A DNA stretch of 64,000 nt from Flectonema sp. DT1601. Lineage: Eukaryota; Euglenozoa; Diplonemea; Diplonemida; Diplonemidae. The stretch is from positions 1,054,001 through 1,118,000 of the forward strand of contig OZ025793.1 of the NCBI GenBank assembly GCA_964019425.1, read 5' to 3'. Below the pieces are notes generated by a model. It had not been told where the DNA came from and did not search any database. It saw only the letters and a list, made by a program, of their open reading frames with translations. This document shows positions 40,131 through 49,460 of the stretch, one piece after another. The stretch's first letter is position 1. The number at the start of each line of letters is the position of its first letter. The translations under genes were made by a program, and so were the position numbers.

Positions 40131-41300
40131 ATGCCCTCCCTCAAGAGCTCAACACAAGACAAAGGATGGCTTAATGTGATTCCTAAGCCATGTAGGATAT
40201 CGGTTCACATGAATATGGATAACAGTATGGGAACAGGTATCATAATGGTTGCAGGAAGGACTTCAGTTAAAGAAATATTTAGTGAAAGCTGCAAGATGGA
40301 TGGTGTAATTGACATCAATCCAAAGAATGGTTACGTTGTTGAACATGATGGAATCGTGATGACCTTTATCGGAGAGCTCGAACTCGCTCCTAAAAAAGGA
40401 AAACATTCAATCAACGAATTCATATCAGAAACTGTAACCGTCTCACAGGCTGGTGTACTTAAAGAAGGTCAGCGATTTACCTACAACTTCCCAAGTGTAT
40501 TCTCACCTTATGACAGTTATTCTGGTCAAAGATTAGCTGTAAAATACTACTTGAGAGTTACTATAAAAAGGAAATTAGTTCCTAACGTCGTTCACTCACA
40601 AGAGGTGTGGGTACGTTGTAGTCAATCACAACTTTCACCATCACTGTGCCCTAGCTTGTTAGCAAAAAGTAACGGCAATTCATTATGGAAGGCACCTTAT
40701 AGAATATATGGTAACGCAAATCGACGGAGTATAGTTCACAGCACCGAAACCACTGATGACCAAATCACCTCCAACTCCAGCGAAGAAGCACTGCTATCCG
40801 GTGGTACCGAATCCGACGTCAGCCAAAAGAATAACTTCACCCGGTATCGAACTGAAATTTCTGAATGTCCGATTCAATTGTCAATTTGTCTACAGGATCG
40901 GGTTAATGTTTCATTGTCTTTTGAGCGTAACGTATACCACACGAAGGATGTCGTGAGGGGAGCGATTGCATTTTCGAGACTTGATAATTTTAATCTTACG
41001 GTTGCCCAACTTCAACTTCTCAGAAAAGAAATCTCTGAAGGTAATACCTTAACCACAGAGACGTTATTTACATCAGAGCTGCTCGATGGAGCTCCGCGAT
41101 GTGATGATCCTATTCCACTGTCGTTTCCTTTGAGAGGAATTAAAACACTGACGCCTTCATTGTTTTCAGTCATTGAAAAAGCATCCGTTAGACACTATTT
41201 ACAACTAATTCTCTTCGATGGAGATGAACCTCACATCGCAGAGGCTGAAATTTATATTTGGAGGGCACCTGATAGAGAAGAGTCAATCGCTGGTCCGTGA
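40131..41300 (+). CDS. VPS26: Retromer subunit VPS26
   Basis: 389 residues from the ATG at 40131, which lies 20 nt after an acceptor AG. VPS26 is the arrestin-fold subunit of retromer, which recycles cargo from endosomes to the Golgi or plasma membrane with VPS29 and VPS35. The N-terminal lobe contains FPSVFSPYDSYSGQRLAVKY and YLRVTIKRKL, the conserved strand pair of the family. The C-terminal lobe has the strong family signature YHTKDVVRG, LQLLRKEI, ELLDGAPRCDDPIPL and ASVRHYLQLILFDG, ending IYIWRAP. That C-terminal match is to VPS26A/B rather than the divergent VPS26C (DSCR3). A Ser/Thr/Asn-rich insert of about 50 residues sits between the lobes. The length is slightly above the usual 320-330 residues because of this insert and the N-terminus. 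Confidence 0.9.
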   Translation: MPSLKSSTQDKGWLNVIPKPCRISVHMNMDNSMGTGIIMVAGRTSVKEIFSESCKMDGVIDINPKNGYVVEHDGIVMTFIGELELAPKKGKHSINEFISETVTVSQAGVLKEGQRFTYNFPSVFSPYDSYSGQRLAVKYYLRVTIKRKLVPNVVHSQEVWVRCSQSQLSPSLCPSLLAKSNGNSLWKAPYRIYGNANRRSIVHSTETTDDQITSNSSEEALLSGGTESDVSQKNNFTRYRTEISECPIQLSICLQDRVNVSLSFERNVYHTKDVVRGAIAFSRLDNFNLTVAQLQLLRKEISEGNTLTTETLFTSELLDGAPRCDDPIPLSFPLRGIKTLTPSLFSVIEKASVRHYLQLILFDGDEPHIAEAEIYIWRAPDREESIAGP

Positions 41301-41978
41301 TGTATTACTGTCTGTTTATTCTAATGTTCAAAGTAAATGTTGATTTCACTTTCGTGTGACTGTGATCGTACAGATTTAATTCTTTTTTCCCCCCTTCCCC
41401 TATTTTGTGTGCATGTTCACTGTTTTTTTCTTTTTTTTTAATAGCCCCCCAGCGATTTCCTTGAGTGTTCCTTTATGCCTAAGCGACACACAAGCCAGCG
41501 TATAATAGCTTTACACGGTTGGAATGCCACTCATATTTTTTTTCTTAGCTGTAGACTTTAAGGTCAATAATTCTATTGACCTTTATTCTTCAAGCTTTGA
41601 ATAACTCATTCGTTCAATAGTGATGAGACAACTTTAGTACCGTTTCGTGTAAGGTTCTCTTAAACCGTGTTGGGAGTTCCTACAAAAAAAGCGCTCTTCG
41701 ATTTTTATATCCCCGCGTGAGTTGCATGTTAAGCAATGAGAAAGAAAAAAAAATTAAAAAAAAAATGAAAAACAAGAAGAAGAAGAAGAAAAATAATGCG
41801 GTCAGGTTCAGTCAGTAAAAACGTTTTTATTATTGTGAAGGGGGAAAGTTATGATTTTTTTTTGATTTCGTTACTTTGATTTTTTTTTAGTTACACAACT
41901 ATGGGTAATCTCACAGAAGACGTTTCTAAAATAGTACGGACTTTGTAACAAATTCTCATTCTTATAGCGGGGCACACA
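41301..41978 (+). other. Intergenic, 678 bp
   Basis: Non-coding, with T runs and a short (GAA)n stretch near 41775-41790. CATTCTTATAG ending at 41967 is the likely trans-splice acceptor of the transporter gene. Confidence 0.45.
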
Positions 41979-42965
41979 ATGAAATCACCCGTACCTACAA
42001 CTGAGGATGGCACTGCACGATCAAGACTGCTTTTTATAACTGCGGCAATGTTTGTGTCTTGGGGACTGCATGACTTTTTGCAAGAGTCAGTTTTTCGTCA
42101 ACCGGGGTTTACATTCGGATTATTTATGGCTTTTTGTCTGCAGACTACAGCGGTGTTGGGAGCAACAGCGACATCTTTATATAATAAAAGACCAAAGCGG
42201 AGAGAACCATCGCCATCGATCTCACCTGTTGACGTTGTAGAGGAAGAACCACCAAGTTGGCAAAAGAAAATTATTTTTTATTCTCTATTAGCCTGTTGTA
42301 TCGCATTAGCGAACGGACTCAGCAGCACGGCATTAAACTACGTTAATATGCCAGCGAAGGTGTTATTTAAATCGAGTAAGCTAATCCCTGTAATGATAAT
42401 AGGAATACTAATGGGAATCGAATCGTATCGACTTATCGACTATCTATGTGGTGCTTTAATTTGCGCTGGTTTAATAGTATTTTCCCTAGCTGAGGTTAAG
42501 GTCGCAGCTCAGTTTTCAACTGTCGGTATTATGGTCTTACTCGGTGCAATCGTCGCTGATGCGACTGCTCCGAACCTTCAAAAAGTTTTGTTGGTTAATC
42601 TTAAGCAAACAAAAGAAGAAGTTGTTTATTACACCAACTGGCTGTCTTCGATATTCACACTAGCAACGTTAATCACGAGTGGTACCTTTCTACCTGCATT
42701 AGTGTACTTAAGTGGGAATTTGACGGCTTTGGGATTATTAATAGTACAAAGTATTATGGGTTATCTAGGAATCCTTTCTTTTATTATGGCTATAGAGGAA
42801 TTCGGTCCTCGTACGACGGTTATCATCGCATCAACGAGGAAGATGTTAACGATTACTGTTTCTTATCTTTGGTTTCAAAAACCGTTCAATTCATTTCATT
42901 TTTTGGGTATTGCTCTGGTTTTGGGTACCGTTACCTTCCAATCACTATCGAAGACCAGGAAATAG
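41979..42965 (+). CDS. SLC35B-type nucleotide-sugar/PAPS transporter
   Basis: 328 residues with about ten hydrophobic segments, the fold of Golgi/ER nucleotide-sugar antiporters. It matches the SLC35B (UAA) family, which moves UDP-sugars or PAPS into the secretory lumen. Shared features are GLHDFLQESVF, ALNYVNMPAKVLFKSSKLIPVM and ADATAPNLQKVLL. A C-terminal RKMLTITVSYLWFQKPF also matches (the family has a TxRK...S..FxKPF pattern). The closest resemblance is to SLC35B2/B3, the PAPS transporters, although the substrate cannot be settled from sequence alone. A short basic/Pro-rich loop lies between the second and third segments. The ATG follows an acceptor AG at 41967. Length is somewhat below the usual 400 or so, mainly at the N-terminus. 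Confidence 0.85.
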   Translation: MKSPVPTTEDGTARSRLLFITAAMFVSWGLHDFLQESVFRQPGFTFGLFMAFCLQTTAVLGATATSLYNKRPKRREPSPSISPVDVVEEEPPSWQKKIIFYSLLACCIALANGLSSTALNYVNMPAKVLFKSSKLIPVMIIGILMGIESYRLIDYLCGALICAGLIVFSLAEVKVAAQFSTVGIMVLLGAIVADATAPNLQKVLLVNLKQTKEEVVYYTNWLSSIFTLATLITSGTFLPALVYLSGNLTALGLLIVQSIMGYLGILSFIMAIEEFGPRTTVIIASTRKMLTITVSYLWFQKPFNSFHFLGIALVLGTVTFQSLSKTRK

Positions 42966-43288
42966 ACGTCGATTATGTTCTCAATCGTGTCACAGACCCT
43001 CGTCGTGTATTTCTGCATGGCAGCAATATTAAAAAAAAAAAATAATAATTAGACCCCACATTGTGATAAGGATAACCAAAGTACCTATTTTTACCCCATT
43101 TCAGTGTTTTTTTGGTTTTCACTTGCGATGGGGCAGTTTATGTCCTGAAAAAACTCTAGCAGCTGCAACCAGATGCAGAGAGCGTGACGGGAGGTTTAGA
43201 AAACATTTTTTGATGATTAGTCGCCCTGTCAAAGAAGTTTATTTTTCCTTAAACAGTTTTTTTTTGTATTTACACACACAACACACAC
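42966..43288 (+). other. Intergenic, 323 bp
   Basis: AT-rich non-coding DNA. A (CA)n stretch, ACACACACAACACACACA, runs to 43288, just before the next ATG. A clear splice acceptor is not obvious. Confidence 0.4.
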
Positions 43289-44572
43289 ATGCTGAAGTTA
43301 ATGAAATGTGGGCTGGATACCTGCAAACGTGTCGTCAAACGAAGGAAGTTAGAAGGTGAAGACAAGTGGTACTGCTACCAACACCTCGAGTTTATGGAAG
43401 AACCAGAAGAAGAATTGAAAGAAGCAATCATTGAAGACAACACATGCAAAGTTTGTAAGACAGATGGAGACTCAAACAAATTAGTTTTATGTGAGCAACT
43501 CGGTTGTGGTATTAAGCAACACACTTATTGCTGTGAGCCTGAGTTGCACTTCATGCCTCCTGGTCCTTGGTATTGCAGTGATCACGTACCTGCCTGCGGA
43601 TTAAAATTCGTCCCGGAACCAGGAGATAAAATCCAAGTTCTATTCCGAGCTGAAATGAAATGGTGGCCTGCAGTTGTAATTCCACGTGATGCTGGTTATC
43701 TTCCGAAAAGTATTTCACGACGTGGAGGAGGAGCAATGGAGGGTCCAATTAATAAAAAGAAACAGCGTACAAAGTCAGCAAACTTCTCAAAAAGTCGATC
43801 ACCTCGTATGATCATTGCTGCCTATTTTGGAGAACCGCTTGGAAAAAAGACCGAATTTACATACCTCCGACTTGATTGGGATCAAGTCAGATATTTTGAT
43901 CCGAATGCTGCATGCTTTCAGAATAAGAAAACTCTTGCGGTGGTGTTGGCAGTTGAAATGGCTCGGAGGTTTGACCTAGACTTAAATCAGAACGATAAGC
44001 TGACGTTTATTCCGTCTCCTGCATCAAGCGTCTTACCTCCTCCGTTAGAATCACAACCGAGATTCTTGTTGTGGTTGATAGAACAGGAGAAAGACTTGAA
44101 CAGCTTTTGCATCGAACACAACATCAAATATACAACAACAAGGAGATGGTTCTCTGGACAAGAACTCACAGCCACAACAGAAGCAACAGAAGTTCTAAAC
44201 GTCATTACGTCAGTCTTAGAAAAATTACCAAAACCTGACACAACGAATTTCTGTACGACTGTAGTTGCGCTATCCGAAGACAATGACACACCCGATATTA
44301 ATGAAAAGGCTCTTCCTCCGATACCTCCTCTTGTAGCGGCATGGCCTCTGATTGAACCTCACTTATGTATACCAAGGGAAGCATATTTTACAACGTATGG
44401 GCTATCTCAGTCGCAATTAACCTCCTGGAAATACCGTAAGTGTTCTACACCTGAAGATAATTATATATTTTCAGTCATTAGGTCTATTCTACATTGGAGA
44501 CTACCCAGTGGTGCTGTCGAGTCGTTAGAAAACGGTTCGAAAACTTTTGAAGAACTAGTCTCTGTTGCTTGA
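43289..44572 (+). CDS. PHD-finger and PWWP-domain protein
   Basis: 427 residues. The N-terminus has a Cys/His cluster, C7-x4-C12 and C31-x2-H34, then a PHD-type finger at about 50-105 with CKVC, LCEQLGCG, HTYC and WYCSDH. Such fingers read modified histone tails. Residues about 118-205 fit a PWWP domain: GDKIQVLF, then KWWPAVV, then IAAYFGE and LDWDQVRYFDP. PWWP modules bind methylated histone H3 and DNA. The remainder (about 210-427) is unrecognised, with helical and Trp-containing segments (RRWFSGQE). The combination indicates a chromatin reader, presumably nuclear. It lacks a visible methyltransferase or acetyltransferase domain. The start at 43289 is the first ATG after the non-coding (CA)n stretch. 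Confidence 0.8.
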   Translation: MLKLMKCGLDTCKRVVKRRKLEGEDKWYCYQHLEFMEEPEEELKEAIIEDNTCKVCKTDGDSNKLVLCEQLGCGIKQHTYCCEPELHFMPPGPWYCSDHVPACGLKFVPEPGDKIQVLFRAEMKWWPAVVIPRDAGYLPKSISRRGGGAMEGPINKKKQRTKSANFSKSRSPRMIIAAYFGEPLGKKTEFTYLRLDWDQVRYFDPNAACFQNKKTLAVVLAVEMARRFDLDLNQNDKLTFIPSPASSVLPPPLESQPRFLLWLIEQEKDLNSFCIEHNIKYTTTRRWFSGQELTATTEATEVLNVITSVLEKLPKPDTTNFCTTVVALSEDNDTPDINEKALPPIPPLVAAWPLIEPHLCIPREAYFTTYGLSQSQLTSWKYRKCSTPEDNYIFSVIRSILHWRLPSGAVESLENGSKTFEELVSVA

Positions 44573-44860
44573 ATAGGACTTGTCTCTGACGCGTTATTTA
44601 TTTTAGACTTTCTTATATGCGTTTGAATACAACGTTTTTTTTATATTTTATTTATTTGTCTTTCCTCTCTATACTCTCACCATTCGTATTGGAAGGTTAC
44701 ATATGCACAGACTGATATATTCAGCCGCTTTCCTTAAAACGACATATTTGAGTTGCGGAGTTGTTACTCCAGATGATTTGTTTTAATTGGTTAAAATTGG
44801 TTTATTATTTGATTTCCTTTCCAAAGTATTCAAGCCCAAGCATAAAAAAAATAAAAACAA

Positions 44861-45406
44861 ATGGACCACGATACTATAATTTGTAGAAGGGAAACACTAA
44901 TTGGAAAGTGTGAGTTTATGACTCCGAAATCTGAAGGGATGAGATCAGATGCGTCGTTTTCGAGATCACCACCTCCGTCAGTACCGTCATTGGCACTGAA
45001 ATTAAATGAGTTGGAGAGACTTCCAATTGAGCCGGTGAGACCTCCATCAGCCAGACTATCACCTCGTGTCACAGAGGTAGCACAATATGTGAAAGGGGTC
45101 TTGAAAGATATTCCGAGAACTACTCAGAGATTTACTCCTCCAACTGATAAGTTAGACATCATTGATGTGTCCAATGAGGCTCAAGATGTTCTCGCGTCAC
45201 TTAAAAACAATCATGCGAATGACGATTTATCATCGCTCGTTACCAATCTCAACGTCGAATCAAAAATAGCATCAAATAATTTCACATCACAAAACGACAC
45301 CATGGCTGCACAGATTGCTTCCATTAGAACCATGCAAAAACAAGTTCAAGATTTCTTTACTCATAGTAAAAACATGGCTCATCATGCATTCCCAGGTCTC
45401 GGATAA
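44861..45406 (+). CDS. Small unrecognised protein
   Basis: 181 residues. The N-terminal 65 residues are Ser/Pro-rich and likely disordered. Residues 65-110 have basic and Pro/Thr segments, and residues 115-175 look helical with alternating hydrophobics (for example QIASIRTMQKQVQDFF). No domain or membrane segment recognised. It has a clear ATG soon after an AT-rich leader, normal codon use and a TAA stop, so it is probably real. Helical ends of this kind occur in adaptor or tethering-complex subunits, but I cannot place it. Confidence 0.6.
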   Translation: MDHDTIICRRETLIGKCEFMTPKSEGMRSDASFSRSPPPSVPSLALKLNELERLPIEPVRPPSARLSPRVTEVAQYVKGVLKDIPRTTQRFTPPTDKLDIIDVSNEAQDVLASLKNNHANDDLSSLVTNLNVESKIASNNFTSQNDTMAAQIASIRTMQKQVQDFFTHSKNMAHHAFPGLG

Positions 45407-45583
45407 AGACTCAGCGATATATTGTACTCTTTTAACCCACCTCTTTACGAGGTTTTGTTAATTATAACTTTTTGTAGTAGATTAAAAGTCCCCTCCCCTT
45501 TGCTGACTGTGTTAACATTAACACAGAAGCCTGTATTGTAATTTTTTTTGATTTGCAAGTGAAAAATAGAACTGAAAATTGCA

Positions 45584-45601
45584 TTTTTTTTTTTTTTTTA
45601 G
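45584..45601 (+). promoter_or_regulatory. Polypyrimidine tract and trans-splice acceptor of the cyclase gene
   Basis: A run of 16 T followed by AG ends at 45601, leaving a 19-nt leader before the ATG at 45621. The frame is open upstream through poly-Phe, but the acceptor fixes the start at 45621, directly before a signal peptide. Confidence 0.7.
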
Positions 45602-45620
45602 GTTGAGAACATTACGAAAA

Positions 45621-48600
45621 ATGTTTTTGGTAGTGTTCATTCTGTTGTTTGCTTCAGTGGTAGGGTATGATGTAGAAGGGGCAGGGTCGACACTGACATG
45701 TGGACTAATGAGGGACCTTTATGAGGAATTCGGAACCCCTGGTGGTTACAATTGTATTGGATCTGGATCTGGAAAGACAAAAGTATTTCAATCAGAAACA
45801 ATGTACGCAGTATCAGAATACCCGCTGTTTGCAGACGAAGCAGCACAACACGGCGTTACTAGCCTTCCTCTAATAGCTGTTGAGGTAGCGATCGTTTATA
45901 ATCTTCCGAAGACTTCACGTCTCGTGATGTCACCTTCAATTTTAGGAGCGATCTTCACTGGAAAAGTAACAAATTGGAATGACTCAGAACTTGGTATCCT
46001 AAATGGTAATGAAATATCACTCCCAGATGAGAAAATAAAAATAACCGTCAGAAGCGGAGGGAGCGGAACGACATTTATGTTCGTAGACGCCCTTCGCAGA
46101 TTTGGTTCCATCCCAGCGGAGGATGTCAATGCAGTGTTTTGTGACGCAGTCGGTATTGAAACATGCAATAGATTAAACTACACAACGGTTGCGAAGACTT
46201 CAGATGTCGTTAGATTCGTAAAGGAAACTCCTTACAGTATCGGATATGTTGGAGTTAAGACTGCGATACAAAATAATCTTCCATTCGTTGGCATCTATTC
46301 AAATGGTGAAGTTCAACTTCCAACAGTTGAAAGTGGACTCGCAACGCTCGACGGTCTCATACCAGAATACTCAATCCCAACTGAGATACCAATTAACGGA
46401 TATCCAATCGAAGGTTTAGCATTTATCATTTACAGAGAAAACATCGCCACACCTGAAACATGTCAAGAAATGATCGCTTTGAATAATTTCATGAGAGATA
46501 TTTACAGCAATCAGTTTTCTTCATCTCTTTATGGAGCTAACTGGGTAGTTCCGATGACAGCTTCGGCGATAAATTTAATATTACAAAGGCTTGAGAATTG
46601 GAAAAAAACTGGAATGGCAGCGTGTGACGTTACCTTTGATCATTTAATTCCAGTATGGGGTCCTTTATCGAAATCACAGTACTACCAAATGCAAGTTAAT
46701 GCACATGGTCGGAGGTATCCTGGTGTTCGGGCACAGATAATTGATCAGCCTTCCTCGAGTGATCCCTTCTTCAAGGGTGTTGAAATATTGCAAATGCCGC
46801 TCAAAAGCCTTCTTGACCAAACAATAACACTAAACACCGGAGAGTACTCCCACCACCTTTTTGGAGTGAGAGAGTTGGTTTTTGTACATCACCAAGGTCC
46901 AGATGCTCATATTCCTGTGAGACTCTCGTATGATGTGATCCGCTCTATTGTTAATGGTTCTATAAGTAGTTGGGATCATTCGTATTTAGCAACTCATAAA
47001 AATGCTTTTACTGGACTTCCGACATCGGGAAAACTGCGATTTATACTGGCGGAGGAATACGTATCGATGAGTGAAGTCATTTCAAGTGTCTTGGACCTCC
47101 CGGTGGTGTCACTTCGTTATGAACTAGTTACGGCTTCTGAGTTGAATGATTTGGTTGAAGATCCTCATGTAATCACATGTGTTGATTTGGATCGTAGTCC
47201 TTCAGGAGCAGGTGTTATTCTTCCTATTGTTGATGATGAAGAACGAGTTCCATTTAGATTTCGAACATCAGATTTTCAAATCCTCTCAAATGGAACTCTA
47301 ACAGTCAATCATCAAGAAGCAATTTATCCTTTTTCTTACATTCTAATTCATCAGGTCCCGCGGTCAATCGTTATTGATCAGGGAGCTTATACAAAACTGA
47401 CTGGATCTTTTATGGATCCTTGCCTGGAGTACATTGCGGGTGAAGTTATTCCATACTTACAGTTTAGCTCAGCCTTTGGTGGGATTTCAGGGGCACCAGC
47501 GGCGACTAACCGAGAAATTAACACAATAAGCTGTAATGGCGAATTACTCTTCCCTCCTGGAAGCACGATAAACATTTTAGTCATAACGCTTCCTGCAGCT
47601 GGAGCAACTCTTTTATTAGTAGTAATTATCGTAATGTACTTTAAGAGAATGTTAGGTAAGTCACAAGGTGAGATAAAGTACCTTATTGATAATAACAAAC
47701 TAGCCGTGGAAATTGCAGAAGCCATCGCTGATATGCGACTCGAAGCCATTGCGTGGATTTCTGAATTAGAAGACCCGGATAAGTTACAAGAATGCTTTGG
47801 AAAGATTATTACAAATCTATTTGAGTACAGGAGATATTTACCAGACACTATTCTTTATCAAAGTGATAGAGAGTCACGTGAAAGTATTCGTATGGTAGAG
47901 CCTCCTGAAGATGATTCCTGTGTAACTATTGTCTTTACTGATGTTCAAGAGAGTACTTCTCTGTGGGACGCATTATCGGAATCGATGGCTGCAGCTCTTC
48001 GTGTTCATCATGGAGTTATTCGGGAAGTTATTAAAGAATGTGATGGTTATGAAGTGAAGACGATCGGAGATGCTTTCATGGTAGCATTCAGAACACCTCT
48101 GGACGCTGTCAAGTTTGGAATTCTAGCTCAGCAACGTCTATTAGTAGCTGAGTGGCCCAGCAGTATTCAAAATCTGGGTATTTGTGAAACAAAGTGCACT
48201 CCTCAAGGTCAGAAATTATGGTCTGGTCTTCGAGTTAGAATTGGTATTCACTGCGGAGCTGTAACATCAGAAGAAGACACAATCACAGGTCGTAAAGACT
48301 ACTACGGACCAACTGTAAACAAAGCATCTCGTGTCGAAGCTAAATCAATGGGAGGAGTCGTCATGATAAGTGAAGAAGTTTACAAAGCAGTTTTCGGTGA
48401 GATCCAATCAATGAACATATCTGTTCAGGCAACTGGTGACCACGAGCTGAAAGGAATTACAGGAAAGCATCCATTACATTGCTTAGCGCCTACTGAATTA
48501 GCTGCTAGATTAGAACTGTCAACTCAACTTCGTCCTCCAGTTGATAGAAAAATCACCGTGAGTATCGCTAGTTCAGAGTCTACTAAGAATATTCCAAAAA

Positions 48601-49460
48601 CTAAATTAGCTGCTCACTTCAAGTCTGTCACTGGCAGTGTCATGTTCGCTGAGTTAAAACACAGCAGAGAAGTTATGTCACCTGGCTTACTTAACTCTGT
48701 TTGTACTGCCTTTGTCGATATGATTGATGTAGCAGCAGACCGTTACGATGGAACTATTCATACACATCTTGGTAATGGTTTACTAATTGGATTTAATACT
48801 GGCACCAAACAATGTTCTAACTTTATGCAGTCCGCATGTAAGTGCGCAGCGTTTCTCGCCTCAAAAGAACCCGCAATGGGAACCCTGCGAATGGGATTAT
48901 CTGCTGGGATCTTTGCCTCTGGTAATGTCGGTGTTAGAAAAAGAACTGCGACCCTGTCCTCTCCTCATGTGAGTATCGCAAATATGCTTTGCGCGACGGC
49001 TAATGATTTAGGTGCGACAGCTTTGTTTGCAGAGATGCCTGATTGTCCATCGATTGCTAAAACAGCTGGTGTGAGTGGAGTTGTTCGTCCCCTAATGAAG
49101 TGGACGATTGACACTACAAAGGTTGCAGTGATTCATGAACTTAATTGTGAGATATTTGACGATTGGGCTTACTCATACGATCCGAACTGGGGACAATCAT
49201 CAGCCGTCGCATCCATATTTGAAGAAATCTGGACTAAGCGAGAACAAACAAATGTAATGGACATGGCTGGCTTTATCACTGCCGCGGATGCAAATCCAAA
49301 AGATTTAGTTCTTGGACGCATTGCACGAACCCGTCCAGCAGAATACTTTAATATGTATAGGTTGGTTCAAGCAGCATCACCTGAATTAGTAGGGGGTAAG
49401 TTTTCCACTCCAGTCCTGGATGCTATCAGCGGAGCTGAAAAAAGTACAGATAAATTTTAA
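45621..49460 (+). CDS. Receptor-type adenylate cyclase with two PstS-like ectodomains and a second, degenerate cyclase domain
   Basis: 1279 residues. A signal peptide (about 1-20) precedes two domains like phosphate-binding PstS. The first (20-330) has GSGSGKTK, YNLPK, IFTGKVTNWND and RSGGSGTTFMF. The second (about 340-640) is weaker, with VRSGxx lost but SIVNGSISSWDHSYL present. A transmembrane segment lies at about 647-676. The class III cyclase domain (about 765-940) resembles trypanosome receptor cyclases. Metal-binding Asp774 is in VFTDVQESTSLW and Asp817 in VKTIGD, the Lys of VKTIGD fits adenine recognition, and Asn900 and Arg904 are in NKASR. It should make cAMP in the cytosol. A second cyclase-like domain (about 995-1180) has Ala-Glu in place of the first Asp and Asn1052 in place of the second, so it is probably inactive. 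Possible ligand: phosphate or a similar oxyanion (inference). Confidence 0.88.
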   Translation: MFLVVFILLFASVVGYDVEGAGSTLTCGLMRDLYEEFGTPGGYNCIGSGSGKTKVFQSETMYAVSEYPLFADEAAQHGVTSLPLIAVEVAIVYNLPKTSRLVMSPSILGAIFTGKVTNWNDSELGILNGNEISLPDEKIKITVRSGGSGTTFMFVDALRRFGSIPAEDVNAVFCDAVGIETCNRLNYTTVAKTSDVVRFVKETPYSIGYVGVKTAIQNNLPFVGIYSNGEVQLPTVESGLATLDGLIPEYSIPTEIPINGYPIEGLAFIIYRENIATPETCQEMIALNNFMRDIYSNQFSSSLYGANWVVPMTASAINLILQRLENWKKTGMAACDVTFDHLIPVWGPLSKSQYYQMQVNAHGRRYPGVRAQIIDQPSSSDPFFKGVEILQMPLKSLLDQTITLNTGEYSHHLFGVRELVFVHHQGPDAHIPVRLSYDVIRSIVNGSISSWDHSYLATHKNAFTGLPTSGKLRFILAEEYVSMSEVISSVLDLPVVSLRYELVTASELNDLVEDPHVITCVDLDRSPSGAGVILPIVDDEERVPFRFRTSDFQILSNGTLTVNHQEAIYPFSYILIHQVPRSIVIDQGAYTKLTGSFMDPCLEYIAGEVIPYLQFSSAFGGISGAPAATNREINTISCNGELLFPPGSTINILVITLPAAGATLLLVVIIVMYFKRMLGKSQGEIKYLIDNNKLAVEIAEAIADMRLEAIAWISELEDPDKLQECFGKIITNLFEYRRYLPDTILYQSDRESRESIRMVEPPEDDSCVTIVFTDVQESTSLWDALSESMAAALRVHHGVIREVIKECDGYEVKTIGDAFMVAFRTPLDAVKFGILAQQRLLVAEWPSSIQNLGICETKCTPQGQKLWSGLRVRIGIHCGAVTSEEDTITGRKDYYGPTVNKASRVEAKSMGGVVMISEEVYKAVFGEIQSMNISVQATGDHELKGITGKHPLHCLAPTELAARLELSTQLRPPVDRKITVSIASSESTKNIPKTKLAAHFKSVTGSVMFAELKHSREVMSPGLLNSVCTAFVDMIDVAADRYDGTIHTHLGNGLLIGFNTGTKQCSNFMQSACKCAAFLASKEPAMGTLRMGLSAGIFASGNVGVRKRTATLSSPHVSIANMLCATANDLGATALFAEMPDCPSIAKTAGVSGVVRPLMKWTIDTTKVAVIHELNCEIFDDWAYSYDPNWGQSSAVASIFEEIWTKREQTNVMDMAGFITAADANPKDLVLGRIARTRPAEYFNMYRLVQAASPELVGGKFSTPVLDAISGAEKSTDKF

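Noticed and set aside
45579-45620. N-terminal extension of the cyclase (poly-Phe)
   Set aside because: This is a translation of the polypyrimidine tract upstream of the AG acceptor; the ATG at 45621 begins a good signal peptide.
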